Assembly (NCBI GenBank): GCA_951812925.1
Contig: OX638369.1
Location: forward strand, 52,819,061-52,883,060
Direction: 5' to 3'
Length of the DNA stretch: 64,000 nucleotides
From: Calliopum simillimum
Lineage: Eukaryota > Arthropoda > Insecta > Diptera > Lauxaniidae
In this document: positions 46,880 through 56,881 of the stretch, piece by piece
Position numbering within the stretch: the stretch's first letter is position 1
How the letters are laid out: each line of letters starts with the position of its first letter
Translations under genes and position numbers: made by a program
Notes under the pieces: generated by a model
Databases searched by the model: none
What the model saw: the letters and a program-made list of their open reading frames with translations, nothing else
Told to the model about the DNA's origin: nothing

Positions 46880-47680
46880 ACTGTATGTGGGGAAATCTCA
46901 GCAAGTGTGACTTTCGGTGTGAACAGGTTTCGGTTCGTCGAGTGAGCACCCGTTGCATTTCCCATCCATTCTAACATGTTCGGAACACTTATTGGATGAT
47001 TCTAAATATGACAACATGCGTGTGCAGCGACATTCTAGCAAAATCCAAAATCTTGAGTGTGAATTGAAAAAACCGTTTCCGTTATTGAGCTTTAGCTTTT
47101 GAGGTGGCTTAGCGGATTGCGTGTGGCTTTCAGGATCTTTAATATTGGTGTAAAGATGTAAGAAAAACCGCATCCTGTTGATGTGTCTGATTCGCTAAAT
47201 TCAGTGCATCACCCTCGAATAAGGATTTTTGAGGATATTGAGGGAGGCAATCGAAATAAGTCAGTTACGCAGGCTCAAAAAATACTTCTACTATATCTAA
47301 CCTTGATAATTCGCAGTTCAAAACAGGGTGCCACATGGTTGAATAATACCTTGTATTCTTCGAAAAAGTCACACTTGCTGAGATTTCCCCATGTATGTCA
47401 ATTTAAAACATCATTCCATTTTTTTTTTTTTTTTTTAATTTGTGTGATTAGAAAAGAAAGAAAATTTGGAAATCTAGGAGTATCTGAAATTTGATAATTT
47501 TTTTGACATCAAATTTCTCACATATATAAAGGCGATTTTTGGACCTATTTAAAGGACAGTGGCGCTATATGGGTTAAGACACAGGTGTATTTGATCGCAA
47601 ACAAAATTTGTATGTAAGTAAAAGACAGATGTTAATTTTCGTAATTCAGTGCTCACCACTTACTGTCTAAAAACTATCAA
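46880..47680. other. noncoding 5' region of Pgant copy 3
   Basis: Parallels 34,477-35,440 of unit 2. It holds the conserved short frame at 47,183-47,275 and lacks about 125 bases present in unit 2 (35,105-35,230). No complete gene. Confidence 0.4.
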
Positions 47681-47686
47681 TCAGTC
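47681..47686 (+). promoter_or_regulatory. candidate initiator of Pgant copy 3
   Basis: TCAGTC, 110 bases (counted from its A) before the ATG, as in the other two copies. Consensus match and conserved spacing only. Confidence 0.3.
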
Positions 47687-47792
47687 GCTAAATTGCAAAC
47701 GTTTAAGTTAAACACAAAGAATTTTTTTATTGCAAAATTATTAATTAACTTTTCAATCTACTAGTGCTATATTTTTAAAAAAAATATTTTAA

Positions 47793-49633
47793 ATGCGCAG
47801 AAAAAGTTGGAAATTATTGATCAAATACAGCACGTTGATAATTATTTTTATATTTATAATAATAATATTTCGGGAGCATGCCATGCTGAACAAACTTACG
47901 AAAAAAGATTGGCATGATTGGTATGCCATATACATGGACAACGAACGTGTTGGCCTGGGGGAACAGGGAAGACCAGCCACATTGGGCAACAGCATAGATC
48001 GTGAATTGGAAGCAAAATTGTTTAAGCAACATGGACTTAATGCACTTTTATCCGACGCCATATCTGTCAATCGATCAGTGCGAGATGTACGTCACAAAGG
48101 GTAACAATATCGCGCATTTTTTACTTTTGTATTGACTGTACTAAAATTGATATACTTCCAGTTGTATTTATAAAAAATATCTAAGCAAATTGCCCACCGT
48201 CAGCATTGTTATACCCTTCCATAATGAGTTGTTTAGTACATTTGCGCGCACATTACACAGTTTGATCAATCGGACACCCCCAGAGTTACTCAAGGAAATA
48301 ATACTCGTGGATGATTTTAGTGATATTAGATTTTTCGAAAGGCTTAAAAACTACGTTGCAGCACATTTCACTAAAGTACGATTTGTGCGTTTGCCCGAGC
48401 GTATGGGTCTAATTCGTGCACGCCTTGCCGGTGTACGTAGGATGACAGCAGAAGTACTGGTAATCTTCGATGCACACATCGAAGTCGGTTACAACTGGTT
48501 GCCGCCATTATTAGAGCCCATAGCTCTTAATAAACGCACTGTTGTTTGCCCATTTGTCGATGTGATTAATGCTCAGAAATTGACTTATGTTGCTATTCAA
48601 GCGAACCAAGGTGGTTTCGATTGGAGTCTTGTGTATAAAGCAACACCTATTTCTCCAAAAGATTTAAGAAATAGTACAGAACCCTATCCTAATCCAATTA
48701 TGATTGGTGGCTTATTTGCAATGTCTTCTGATTATTTTTGGGAACTTGGTGGCTATGATGAAGGTCTTCAGATATGGGGTGGAGAACAATTTGAAATAAG
48801 TTTCAAAGTTTGGATGTGCGGTGGTCAGATATTAAATGTGCCTTGTTCAAGGGTGGGACATCATTTTAGAGGAATTCTAAATAAAGGATTAAATGCAACA
48901 GATCCAGATTACTTGTTGAAGGTGAAGAATTTGTAGTTAAATTTTAATGGAAATCTCAAAAATTTTTTTTATTAAGAACAAAAAACGTGTGGTTGAGGTT
49001 TGGTTGGATGACTACAAAAAATACTTTTATGAACGTCAGCCAAGTAACTTAAAGCAAATGGATGTCGGAGACTTGACAAAACAGAAAGCGATACGTGAAA
49101 AATTGCGGTGTAAAACATTTGAATGGTACATGAACGAGATTGCTGTGAACGTACTTCAAAGCTATCCCCCAGTCAAGCTTCTAAAGGATTATGCCATTGG
49201 TGCTATTCAATCTGTTGGATTACCTAATTCATGCATCGATATTATAGATGGAAAATCTACACCAGCTTTGTTTGCTTGCGCTAGTAATCAAAGGATGCCA
49301 CATGATAGACAAATGTTTTCTATGCCATGGAGTCGAGATATACGATGGTCTAATAAGCGTCAGTGTCTTGATGTTCCAAAATTATACAAAAATGCTCCTG
49401 TGATTCTGTATCCATGTCACAATGGAGGTGGACCACAATTTTGGTATTATGATCGATATCAAAAATGGCTAATACATCGCCCACATGGTATTTATTGTCT
49501 GGAGGCTTTGCCGCAAAATATGTCACTTTCTGTGAACATTTGCGATAAAGATAATTTATATATGAAATGGAATATCGGCGCCATTAATGAAACAGCACTT
49601 GATAGATTTTATGAAAATTTGACCATAACGTGA
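47793..49633 (+). CDS. polypeptide N-acetylgalactosaminyltransferase (Pgant family), tandem copy 3
   Basis: Same enzyme architecture as copies 1 and 2. Exons are 47,793-48,100, 48,162-48,921 and 48,977-49,633, with GT-AG introns of 61 and 55 bases (the second donor is GTGAAG), encoding 574 residues. The anchor, DAH, WGGEQFEISF, SRVGHHFR, CLD and QFW motifs are intact. Private differences include YMDNERVGL and GRPATLG in the stem, VYKATPISP in the variable catalytic patch and ALFACASN in the first lectin repeat. It shares INAQKLTY and DGKSTPAL with copy 2, and GILNKGL and PQNMSLSVNICDKDN with copy 1. The canonical AATAAA found in copies 1 and 2 has been lost after the stop; ATTAAA near 49,733 is a possible substitute. 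Confidence 0.92.
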
Positions 49634-50235
49634 TTTATGATTTTCTGCTAAACGTATTTGGATAAAATATGCTCAATACTACTCTTAATTAGTTTAGAAA
49701 ATTTATCTTACTACCAAAATGTATTCTTAACAAATTAAAAATTCAGAAAAAAAAAATTAAAAAATTGATTTTTTCTTTCTTTACTTTGATATCGGCTCCA
49801 GATCTTAAAAATTCATATTTTGAAGCAATTTTTTCTTTAAATTATTTCACATTTGAGTCACTACAGCATAAAATAATCCGCCCTTTAAAAATTACAAAAA
49901 ACAGTTTCTAGAATTCATGAAAGTTTTTCTCAAAAAATTACTATTAATGTACCAAAACAAAAACAAATCTCAATTTGGGACCAAAACTTTCTAAGAAGAT
50001 AATATTGGCGTAATAATTCTCTTCAAAAGTTGGTCTGTAAACATCTCCAAAAAGATCAGTAGTTTTTAAGTTACGTGCAGTAAAAGCGATTTGCCTTTTT
50101 TAATCGAAAACCTGTTGGGTTTTTTCCACTTCCGATTAATTAATAATATTTTTTTGAAATCTTACTTTTTACCTCAATTTTACAAAAATGGAAGGGGAGC
50201 AATCAGAATCACAACTTGACACATATGTGTGCTCT

Positions 50236-50763
50236 AATATATGAAGCAATCCTCCCGGATTGTTGTTCTTGCACACCGGATCTACCACATTACCAAATTT
50301 GAGCGAAATCGGAGAAAAAAAAATTTTGAGATGGTTCACTTAGCGTGGATTGCTTTACATATGGATAAATCTCCGAAAAATGTTAATTGGAACTTTTTCG
50401 TACTAAAATGGCAACCAAAGTAAAAAAAAAAGGAAAAAAAAATTAAAATGAGCTTCAAAGGTCCAGAACTTTGCGAAAACCTTTTGAACTCTATAAACCA
50501 AATTCAATAAAGGCTCATATACTTAGCTAAAAGTTTCTTATAAAAAAGGATTTTTCTTAACCGCTTGGGTAGGTAACCCAATAATATTTTTTTCTAAAAC
50601 AAAAAATCAGTTTTAACCCTATAACTCCTGAGGGTACATTTTAGACTCCCCCCCCCCCCGATTGTTTTTAGTCCAAGCCTCTTCTAACAACTCTTATATG
50701 CTTCGCAACCTTATGCGACATATACCATATATAATATACAAATTCATGACATATGATATTAAC
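50236..50763. other. noncoding
   Basis: No gene. Bases 50,255-50,350 (TTCTTGCACACCGGATCTAC, AAATTTGAGCGAAATCGGAG) recur at 59,700-59,790 inside a foldback. A run of 11 C lies at about 50,649-50,659. The unit duplication does not extend here. Confidence 0.5.
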
Positions 50764-51311
50764 ACTAGAAAGGGTGTTACCCTTGGCCTGGCCAAATATT
50801 AAATACCCTACACAGCAGTATTTTGAAAGTTTTGCTTATATGGGAGGTGCCACGCCCTCTTGTCCAAATTCACCCAGGTTTTGAATTTATAATTCTTAGC
50901 ATTTAAGTGAAATTTGGTTGGATTATCTCATAAAATGTTTTCAGTATAGCGTTTTTAACCTTTTGCTTATATGGGAGGTGCCACGCCCTCTTGTCCGAAT
51001 CCTCCTGATTTTTGTTCAGAGCTTGCGCTCACAATTCGTAGTATTTATGTGTATTTTGGTTGCATTATCGTGAAAAAAACTCAAAAAGTTGCATTTTGAA
51101 TATATTTTTTGTATGGGCGGTAGGAGTGTTCGTTGACCGATTTCGCTCATTCTCAATCCCCCGAGCTAACTTTGACGCCGAAGGCTATGCACTAAATTTT
51201 ATTGAATTATCTTGCTTAGTTTTCCCAAAAAGTGTATTTCCACACACAGCCAGCCAGCCAGCCAGACGGACATGGCTATATCGACTCAGGAGTTGACGCT
51301 GATCAAGAATA

Positions 51312-52615
51312 AAGGGTGTTTTTTTCAGAGGTTTGTTTTTCGAATAGAGATAAAACTGGCATTTTGTGGTCAAATCTGGCAACTCTAATGTCATTTATGT
51401 TCAGTTTGGTTTGCCATTTCATCATGAACAGGTTGACAAAAGAACAACGCTTGCAAATCGTGCAAATTTATTTCGAAAATAATGGTTCAGTTCGCGAAGC
51501 TTACCGCAAGCTCCGTCCATTTTATGGTCGACATAATCGTCCATCAGAGCCATTAATTCGGTTAACCATGGATCGTTTTCGCACTACGTTTACTCTATGT
51601 GATAATACGCATCCGCAGAGACGTCGAACAGTGCGCACCGAAGAAACAATTGCCGCTGTAGAGCAAAATGTTGAAGAGGACCCGAATGAATCGATTCGCC
51701 ACCGTGCACAGCAATTGGAGCTTTGTCCATCAACTTTATGGAAGATTTTGCGCAAAGATCTTGGCTTGTGACCTTACAAGATCCAGCTTGTGCAAGAATT
51801 AAAGCCGCGAGACCATGCAATGCGTCGTGATTTTGGTGTATGGGCCGAAAATGAGATTGATCTCGATGCTGATTTTCATCGCAAAATTTTGTTCAGTGAT
51901 GAGGCTCATTTTTGGTTGAATGGCTACGTCAACAAGCAAAATTGCCGCATTTGGAGTGAAGAGAATCCACATGAGACCCTTGAGACGCCATTACATCCAC
52001 AAAAACTGACTGTTTGGTGTGCTCTATGGGCTGGTGGAGTTATTGGGCCATACTTCTTCCGAAATAATGCTGGAGAGTCAGTTACCGTTAATAGAGACCG
52101 GTATAGAGCCATGATAACCGACTATTTTGTTCCCGAATTGGATGGCATGAATGTGGATGAGTTGTGGTTCCAACAAGACGGCGCTACATGCCACACAGCG
52201 CACGTCACAATCGATTTATTGAAGGAAACATTCGATGAGCGCATAATTTCGCGGAATGGACCTGTCAATTGGCCACCAAGATCGTGTGATTTGACACCAT
52301 TAGATTATTTTCTTTGGAGATATGTGAAGTCGCTCGTCTACGCCAACAAACCAGAAACGTTAGGGGACTTGGAAGCCAACATTCGTGGCGTTATTGCCTA
52401 CATACGGCCCCATATGCTCGAAAAAGTGGTTGAAAATTGGACCTGTAGAATTGGCTTTATTCGAGCCAGCCGCGGCGGCCACATGCCCGAAATCATATTT
52501 AAACATTAATGGCATAAAATTATCCTTCCAATAAAGCCAAATTGATGGACATTAAAACGATTTTCTTGTGTATTATTTCAATTCGAAGTTCTATACCTCT
52601 AAATAAAACACCCTT
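51312..52615 (+). mobile_element. full-length mariner-family transposon
   Basis: A 1,304-bp element with inverted ends AAGGGTGTTTTTTTCAGAGG and, read inward, AAGGGTGTTTTATTTAGAGG, flanked by TA (51,310-51,311 and 52,616-52,617). It encodes one transposase on the plus strand with a single in-frame stop. It is nested in a DINE-like element whose empty site is known from 42,040-42,080. Good conservation of both ends and frame suggests recent activity. Confidence 0.9.
51424..52509 (+). pseudogene. mariner transposase with one premature stop
   Basis: DNA cut-and-paste enzyme. The frame starts MNRLTKEQRLQIVQIYFE at 51,424 and ends at 52,507-52,509, about 361 codons, the usual mariner length. It has an N-terminal paired helix-turn-helix region (SVREAYRKLR; RHRAQQLELCPSTLWKILRK), then catalytic ILFSDEAHFWLNG (first Asp), WFQQDGATCHTAHVTIDLL (second) and PPRSCDLTPLDYFLW (third). 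I count 36 residues between the second and third Asp, slightly more than the 34 of classical mariner. The only lesion seen is TGA at 51,769-51,771, directly before PYKIQLVQELKP; TGA can arise from CGA by a CpG transition. Unless it is read through, the protein stops after the DNA-binding domain. Confidence 0.88.
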
Positions 52616-52744
52616 TACATATACTTTTCTATATCTGCCACGCCTCCTTCTCTGCGTTACAAACGGAAGGACAAAGTGAATGTACCCTGGGTGAAGGGTA
52701 TAAAAATGGAAAAAATAGGCAAAAAGTGCAATTCGGCCATTTTC

Positions 52745-52915
52745 ATTAAATTTTATATAACTTTTCCATTTCTTAATTGATTTTCTTAAATGATATCTTA
52801 TTTTCTTCATTATTATATAGTTTATGAGTAAAAAAAACAAAATATAATAAAAGAAATCGTTTTTCTTGTACAAATTTGCAGTTGATTTTGACATTTTCTT
52901 AATTTTCTTTATTTT
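52745..52915 (+). repeat. dispersed repeat, second copy at 318-480
   Basis: Direct-orientation relative of 318-480, with TTAAATGATATCTTATTTTC and TTGCAGTTGATTTTGAC shared. No ends or coding capacity recognised. Confidence 0.55.
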
Positions 52916-53004
52916 TTCAGACTTGTATGTTCTGACAACGCACACTGGTACAAAACCCCTAAAAGCTGGATAAAAGTCGAAATCATTAAAGTTTCGAGAC
53001 CAAA

Positions 53005-53212
53005 TTTTTTACCTGGGTGTTTTTGAGATCGCTGATAACGAATTTGATGATAGATTTTAAAAAAAAAAATAGCGGATTCAAAATGGCGGACGAATTGCAT
53101 AAATATTCAACAAAATCCAACAATAAAATTTACTCGGGGGTTTTTGGGGTCGCTGATTACGAATCTGATGTTAGATTTTAAAAAAACAAAATGGCAGATT
53201 CGAAATGGCAAA
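53005..53212 (+). repeat. two-copy tandem repeat, period about 120 bp
   Basis: TGAGATCGCTGATAACGAAT and GGGGTCGCTGATTACGAATC open two units that both continue to GATTTTAAAAAAA and a GCGGATTCAAAATGGCGG or GCAGATTCGAAATGGC ending. It is a short tandem pair of unknown family. Confidence 0.6.
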
Positions 53213-55179
53213 AAACAACACTTGCACAATTTTTATATCTAATTTAAAAATTTATTTCAAAACTTTAACTTTGATAGAGTTGTGTGCAACGGTAAATTGA
53301 TCTACATAAAAACGGGTTTCAGATTCCGTTATCATGAAGTATAAGCTGTATAATATTATAAAAATTTTCCATTTCAGGCGAGCAACACATATTCACACTT
53401 GGTTAGCAATATGAGTTCAATTTTCCTATGGGTGCTTCAGAAAAAATCGCGTCAAACAAAAAGGGCAAAAAAAGGCACATACATTTTTTATATGTGTTAG
53501 AAAAGGTTTAAACCTTCTTAAACCCAAAAAAATCTTGGTGGTATGACGTGGTATAAATTAGTTCTGGGCTTTTTTCATAACCAATGCAAACTGATTTTGT
53601 GAAATAATTTGATTTTAAGTAAATCATAATTACCGTAAAATTATAAGTTATTGCAAGTATTGAGTATAAAGGTTCGATAGTATTTTCTTTTACAAAGAGA
53701 TTCCATATTCAAACATTAAAATCGGTTCAGTTTTACAGTAACCACAAAATTTTTACAGTGAACACTTAACTTTTACTTTTATCTCTCAAAATTTTGCGTC
53801 TGGATCTTTCTTACAAATTTTTTAAGATCTATGAATATCTGTTAGACAATGCGGTATATAAAAAGTTAATTAAAAAAAACTTTAAGGATTTTGACACAGT
53901 GTGCAACGATCTCTCTTTTCTAAAAATTTAAAAAAACTTATTCCTTTCCAATTGGCAACACTGTTACCAGTGTTGTTGAATAAAAAATGAAAAAATCTGC
54001 AACTTTTGTTTCATGTAACATGCAAGAAACTTCAGACAAAACTCTTGTAATTGGTGAGTTGTCATGCAGCACAAGAGAAAAAGTAAAACGAAAACAAAAA
54101 AAAAATAAAGTTTTGTACAATTTGTTGTATAAAAAGAGGATTACATTTTTTTTTTTTTTGTCCTCACAACTGCAAGTTTTATACATTTTTGTTTTATGTA
54201 AAGGATATTATGGGAATAATGATGTATTACCGCAGAAATGTGGCATACCAATGGTTATGTACGAAATGATATGAATGTTGGTCTCTATTTCTGTTAAGTT
54301 TACGAATGAAAAAAAGTTTTAGTTGGGTTAATATTCTGTATGATATGTACGAGTACATCATTTGGACAAAATTAAATATTTACAAAATGACAATTTTCGC
54401 ACAGCACCTTTTGCTTGGAACACAAAAGCATTCCCATTATTTCGCGTGTTTTAATTAGGTTCGTGTTTCCATTAAAACTCATTGTTTTTCTTTTATCAAA
54501 ATTTTTATTTCCATACCACTTATTTTTGTGCAAATATTTTGCTTATTTAAAGTCATAAATTATCCATTAAGAAAACTTTGTAATTGATTACTTTATAAAA
54601 CAAAGTGTCGAATTGAGTTGAGTTTAAAAGAAACAACCCCCACCCTCTTCCCTCTAGCTTCAGCAATACTCTGTATTCTACAGAAACCCATTTCAACATT
54701 TTCGGTTGGTTGTTGCTCACCTAACTCAAGTAAACATTTCAATCACTCGCAGTGACATTTAACAATTTTTACTTGTTTTTGTTGTTCTTTTTTAACAGCC
54801 CCCAAATCAAAAGCTCAACCAAACAATTCAATTGCGATAAAAAGAAAAATCGAAAAAGTTTGTGATTTCGTACGAATGAAAAAACTTTACAACTTTATTC
54901 AATCAACAGCAAAATAGCAACAACAGCAGGAGTTGTAAAAAAAATAACAAATATTGGTAGCAATGTTTACCAAATTTCCGTTTCCTTTGGCGTTTCGTAT
55001 ACAAAATAGGCGCAGCAACAATTTATCACAAGTTGAGCTAAAGGAAAAAAAAAGAAAAGAAAAACACATCGGTAGAAAAAGTTTAAATTCCTTTAGCCAA
55101 GAAAAAATTCACCTAGAAATCACCTTAAGAAAACATTAACATTAATAGCTACACTGCAAAAAATGTTGCAAAAGATTGA
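53213..55179. other. noncoding, probably single-copy DNA
   Basis: No supported gene. It includes T/A homopolymers, a small palindrome (CAACACTGTTACCAGTGTTG near 53,958) and CAACAACAGCAG-type runs near 54,905. Open frames are under 100 codons without motifs. Confidence 0.45.
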
Positions 55180-55280
55180 AAGCATAGCCTTCGTGATATG
55201 GCATCTAACCACCTTCTTCTCTTCGTTACAAACGAAAGGACAAAGTGAATATACGAGAATTCTGGGTATGGAGTATAAAA
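55180..55280 (-). mobile_element. DINE-1-like terminal fragment
   Basis: Contains CTTCGTTACAAACGAAAGGA then AAAGTGAATATAC and GTATGGAGTATAAA, matching the end of the reverse-oriented copies at 42.1 and 52.65 kb in decayed form. Confidence 0.5.
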
Positions 55281-55440
55281 GCAAAATTTCCAATATTTTT
55301 TCACAGCGAGAAACCTCGTATTACCGACGAAATCTTGAAACCAGAGGAAAGACAACGCATAATTCTGCAATTCACTCAATATGACGTCAAATGCTCAAAC
55401 ATTTTGCAGCCAAAACCCCATGAGCGACAAAAATCAAGAA

Positions 55441-55859
55441 CATATCGCCGGTGCTTACGAAGACTATCTCTTCTTAAAATGCGGACAAGAAAATCCTTTT
55501 TTTTTGAAACTGCAGCGAAAAAGATCTTTTATGTGCGAATGCGGACAAGAAAATCACTTTTTATAAAATGCGGCGAAGAAAATCACTTTTTACAAAATGC
55601 GGCGAAAAAAATCACTTGTTACAAAATGCGGCGAAGAAAATCTTGCTTCATTCGCTGCGATTTTAAGTAAAATGTTTATTTTCGTAACTCGTGAATACTT
55701 TCACTAAATAAAGAGATTTTCATCGGCGCATTTTGTAAAAAGTGATTTTCTTCGCCGCATATTACAAAAAAGATTTTTTTCGCCGCAATTTAAAAAAAAA
55801 AGATTTTCTTCGCCGCAACTTTCGGTTGGAAGATTCTCTTCGTTAGCACCGGCGATATG
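55441..55859. mobile_element. foldback built of about 30-bp repeats
   Basis: The ends CATATCGCCGGTGCTTACGA and TCGTTAGCACCGGCGATATG are inverted repeats. The arms are made of tandem variants of AAAATGCGGCGAAGAAAATC plus ACTTTTTAC in the left half and their complements in the right half (GTGATTTTCTTCGCCGC). The short spacer is around 55,660-55,720. Frames through it (lysine- and arginine-rich) are artefacts of the repeat. Confidence 0.75.
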
Positions 55860-55968
55860 CACCTCACAGAGATGCGATTAGTACACGCTAGACGGAAAAA
55901 ACTATTTTTTTGCAGTTTTTTATGTTTTAGGTATGGGAAAGTAGAAAAAAAAACTATTTCAGAAATTT

Positions 55969-56450
55969 TGGACAAGTGGGCGTGGCACCTCCCATACAAC
56001 TTATTTACATTTTGCGCTATATCTTAAAAGCGGAACGAGCTATGGATACAAAATTTTAAATGTATAGGTTTTATGTAGTTTCTTAAATTTATAAAAAAAT
56101 TTGAACACGGTTGGACAAGTAGGCGTGGTACCTCCCATACAACTAAATATATTTTGGGCTATATCTTAAGTACGGAATAAGCTACAGTTACAAAATTTGC
56201 AGTATATGGGTTTTATGTAGTTTCTTAATTCCATTAAAAAATTGAGTACGGTTGGACAAGTGGGCGTGGTACCTCCCATACAACTGGAATATATGTTGGG
56301 GTTTTATCTTAAAAACGGAACAAGCTATGGTTACAAAAGCTTAAGTGTATAGATTTTATGCAGTTTCTTAAATTCATAAAAAATTTGAGTACTGTTGGAC
56401 AAGTGGGCGTGGTACCTCCCACACAACTGAAATATTTCTTGCACCATAAC
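55969..56450 (+). repeat. tandem array, period about 141 bp
   Basis: Three full units and a partial fourth start TTGGACAAGTGGGCGTGG and continue TACCTCCCATACAAC, GGGCTATATCTTAA, GAACAAGCTATGGTTACAAA and TTTTATGTAGTTTCTTAA. The GGGCGTGG...ACCTCCCATA core is also the core of the DINE-like tandem units, although the surrounding elements are otherwise different. Confidence 0.8.
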
Positions 56451-56881
56451 TAACGAAAAAATCTGCAATAACAAAATTTAAAGTTGACGTGTAATATTTG
56501 AGTTACAGTGATACTACTTTCTGGAGGAAAACAGTCTGCCTTTACTTTTGCAAGTTTGTAAAGAGAATGGTATAAATTATGACCCGCTCTTAATGATGCC
56601 TTCCTTAGATTGTTGTAGGTATAAGAAGTCAACCTATTATCAACGTTAATTGCTAGCGCCTTTACATCTGTATAAGAACGTCGTGATTGGATTCTTTTTT
56701 TAATTTGTTGTGCCTTTTCGGGAGTTTCACTAACAGATTGTATAATATCTGCTACAGTACGGAGTCCATTTGCCCGTTTAGCCAATTGAACAGCATATGA
56801 CAGCTCATCCACAGATTTTGATTCCAGCAAATTACGTACGTTATCACGCTTTGAACATTCTCCACAATATGGAGCGGCCAT
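56450..56881 (-). CDS. 143-codon ORF inside the inverted-repeat element, function unknown
   Basis: Starts MAAPYCGECSKRDNVRNLLE at 56,881 and stays open to 56,450. Residues 1-120 have balanced, helical-looking composition (SVDELSYAVQLAKRANGLRT, IKKRIQSRRSYTDVKALA, LRKASLRAGHNLYHSLYKL, AKVKADCFPPESSITV). The last 15 or so (HVNFKFCYCRFFR) look like run-on into noncoding DNA. A CxxC pair near the N-terminus (CGEC) could bind a metal. I do not recognise the family. The likeliest reading is the N-terminal part of a transposon protein, truncated by the deletion that joined it to the tandem array. An A/T run lies directly upstream of the start. Confidence 0.45.
   Translation of the reverse strand: MAAPYCGECSKRDNVRNLLESKSVDELSYAVQLAKRANGLRTVADIIQSVSETPEKAQQIKKRIQSRRSYTDVKALAINVDNRLTSYTYNNLRKASLRAGHNLYHSLYKLAKVKADCFPPESSITVTQILHVNFKFCYCRFFR

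Larger units (their letters stand above)
40630..50235 (+). repeat. tandem segmental duplication, unit 3 (with Pgant copy 3)
   Basis: Third paralogous unit, starting directly after a DINE-like CTAG end. It shares the hAT-like insertion with unit 2 (40,811-42,589), carries a 2-kb foldback of its own at 43.1-45.2 kb and a unit-specific MITE at 45.7 kb. Similarity to units 1 and 2 continues through the gene and 3' flank to the CTCTAATATATG phrase near 50,239 and then stops, before the terminal segment seen in the other two. Confidence 0.8.
50764..52702 (-). mobile_element. DINE-1-like element, reverse orientation, split by a mariner
   Basis: Starts CTAGAAAGGGTG and TTGGCCTGGCCAA, has two GGAGGTGCCACGCCC units, the GTATGGGCGGTAGG body and four CAGC repeats, and breaks at GACGCTGATCAAGAATA (51,311). 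After the mariner it resumes with TACATATACTTTTCTATATC and runs to the ACCCTGGGTGAAGGGTATA end. Removing the mariner and one TA restores the family sequence seen at 42,050. Confidence 0.75.

Noticed and set aside
22877..50235. Direct repeats flanking the Pgant genes as LTRs of a retrotransposon
   Set aside because: The repeated units are 7-10 kb, contain a spliced host gene each, and show no gag/pol, primer-binding site or polypurine tract.
55245..55670. 141-codon plus-strand frame including ILKPEERQRIILQFTQYDV
   Set aside because: The first part looks protein-like, but the second half is the 30-bp repeat of a foldback, and no start or family could be assigned; not strong enough to call.
55441..55859. 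Regularly spaced repeats resembling a CRISPR array
   Set aside because: Units are contiguous and inverted about a centre, without unique spacers; the genome is eukaryotic.
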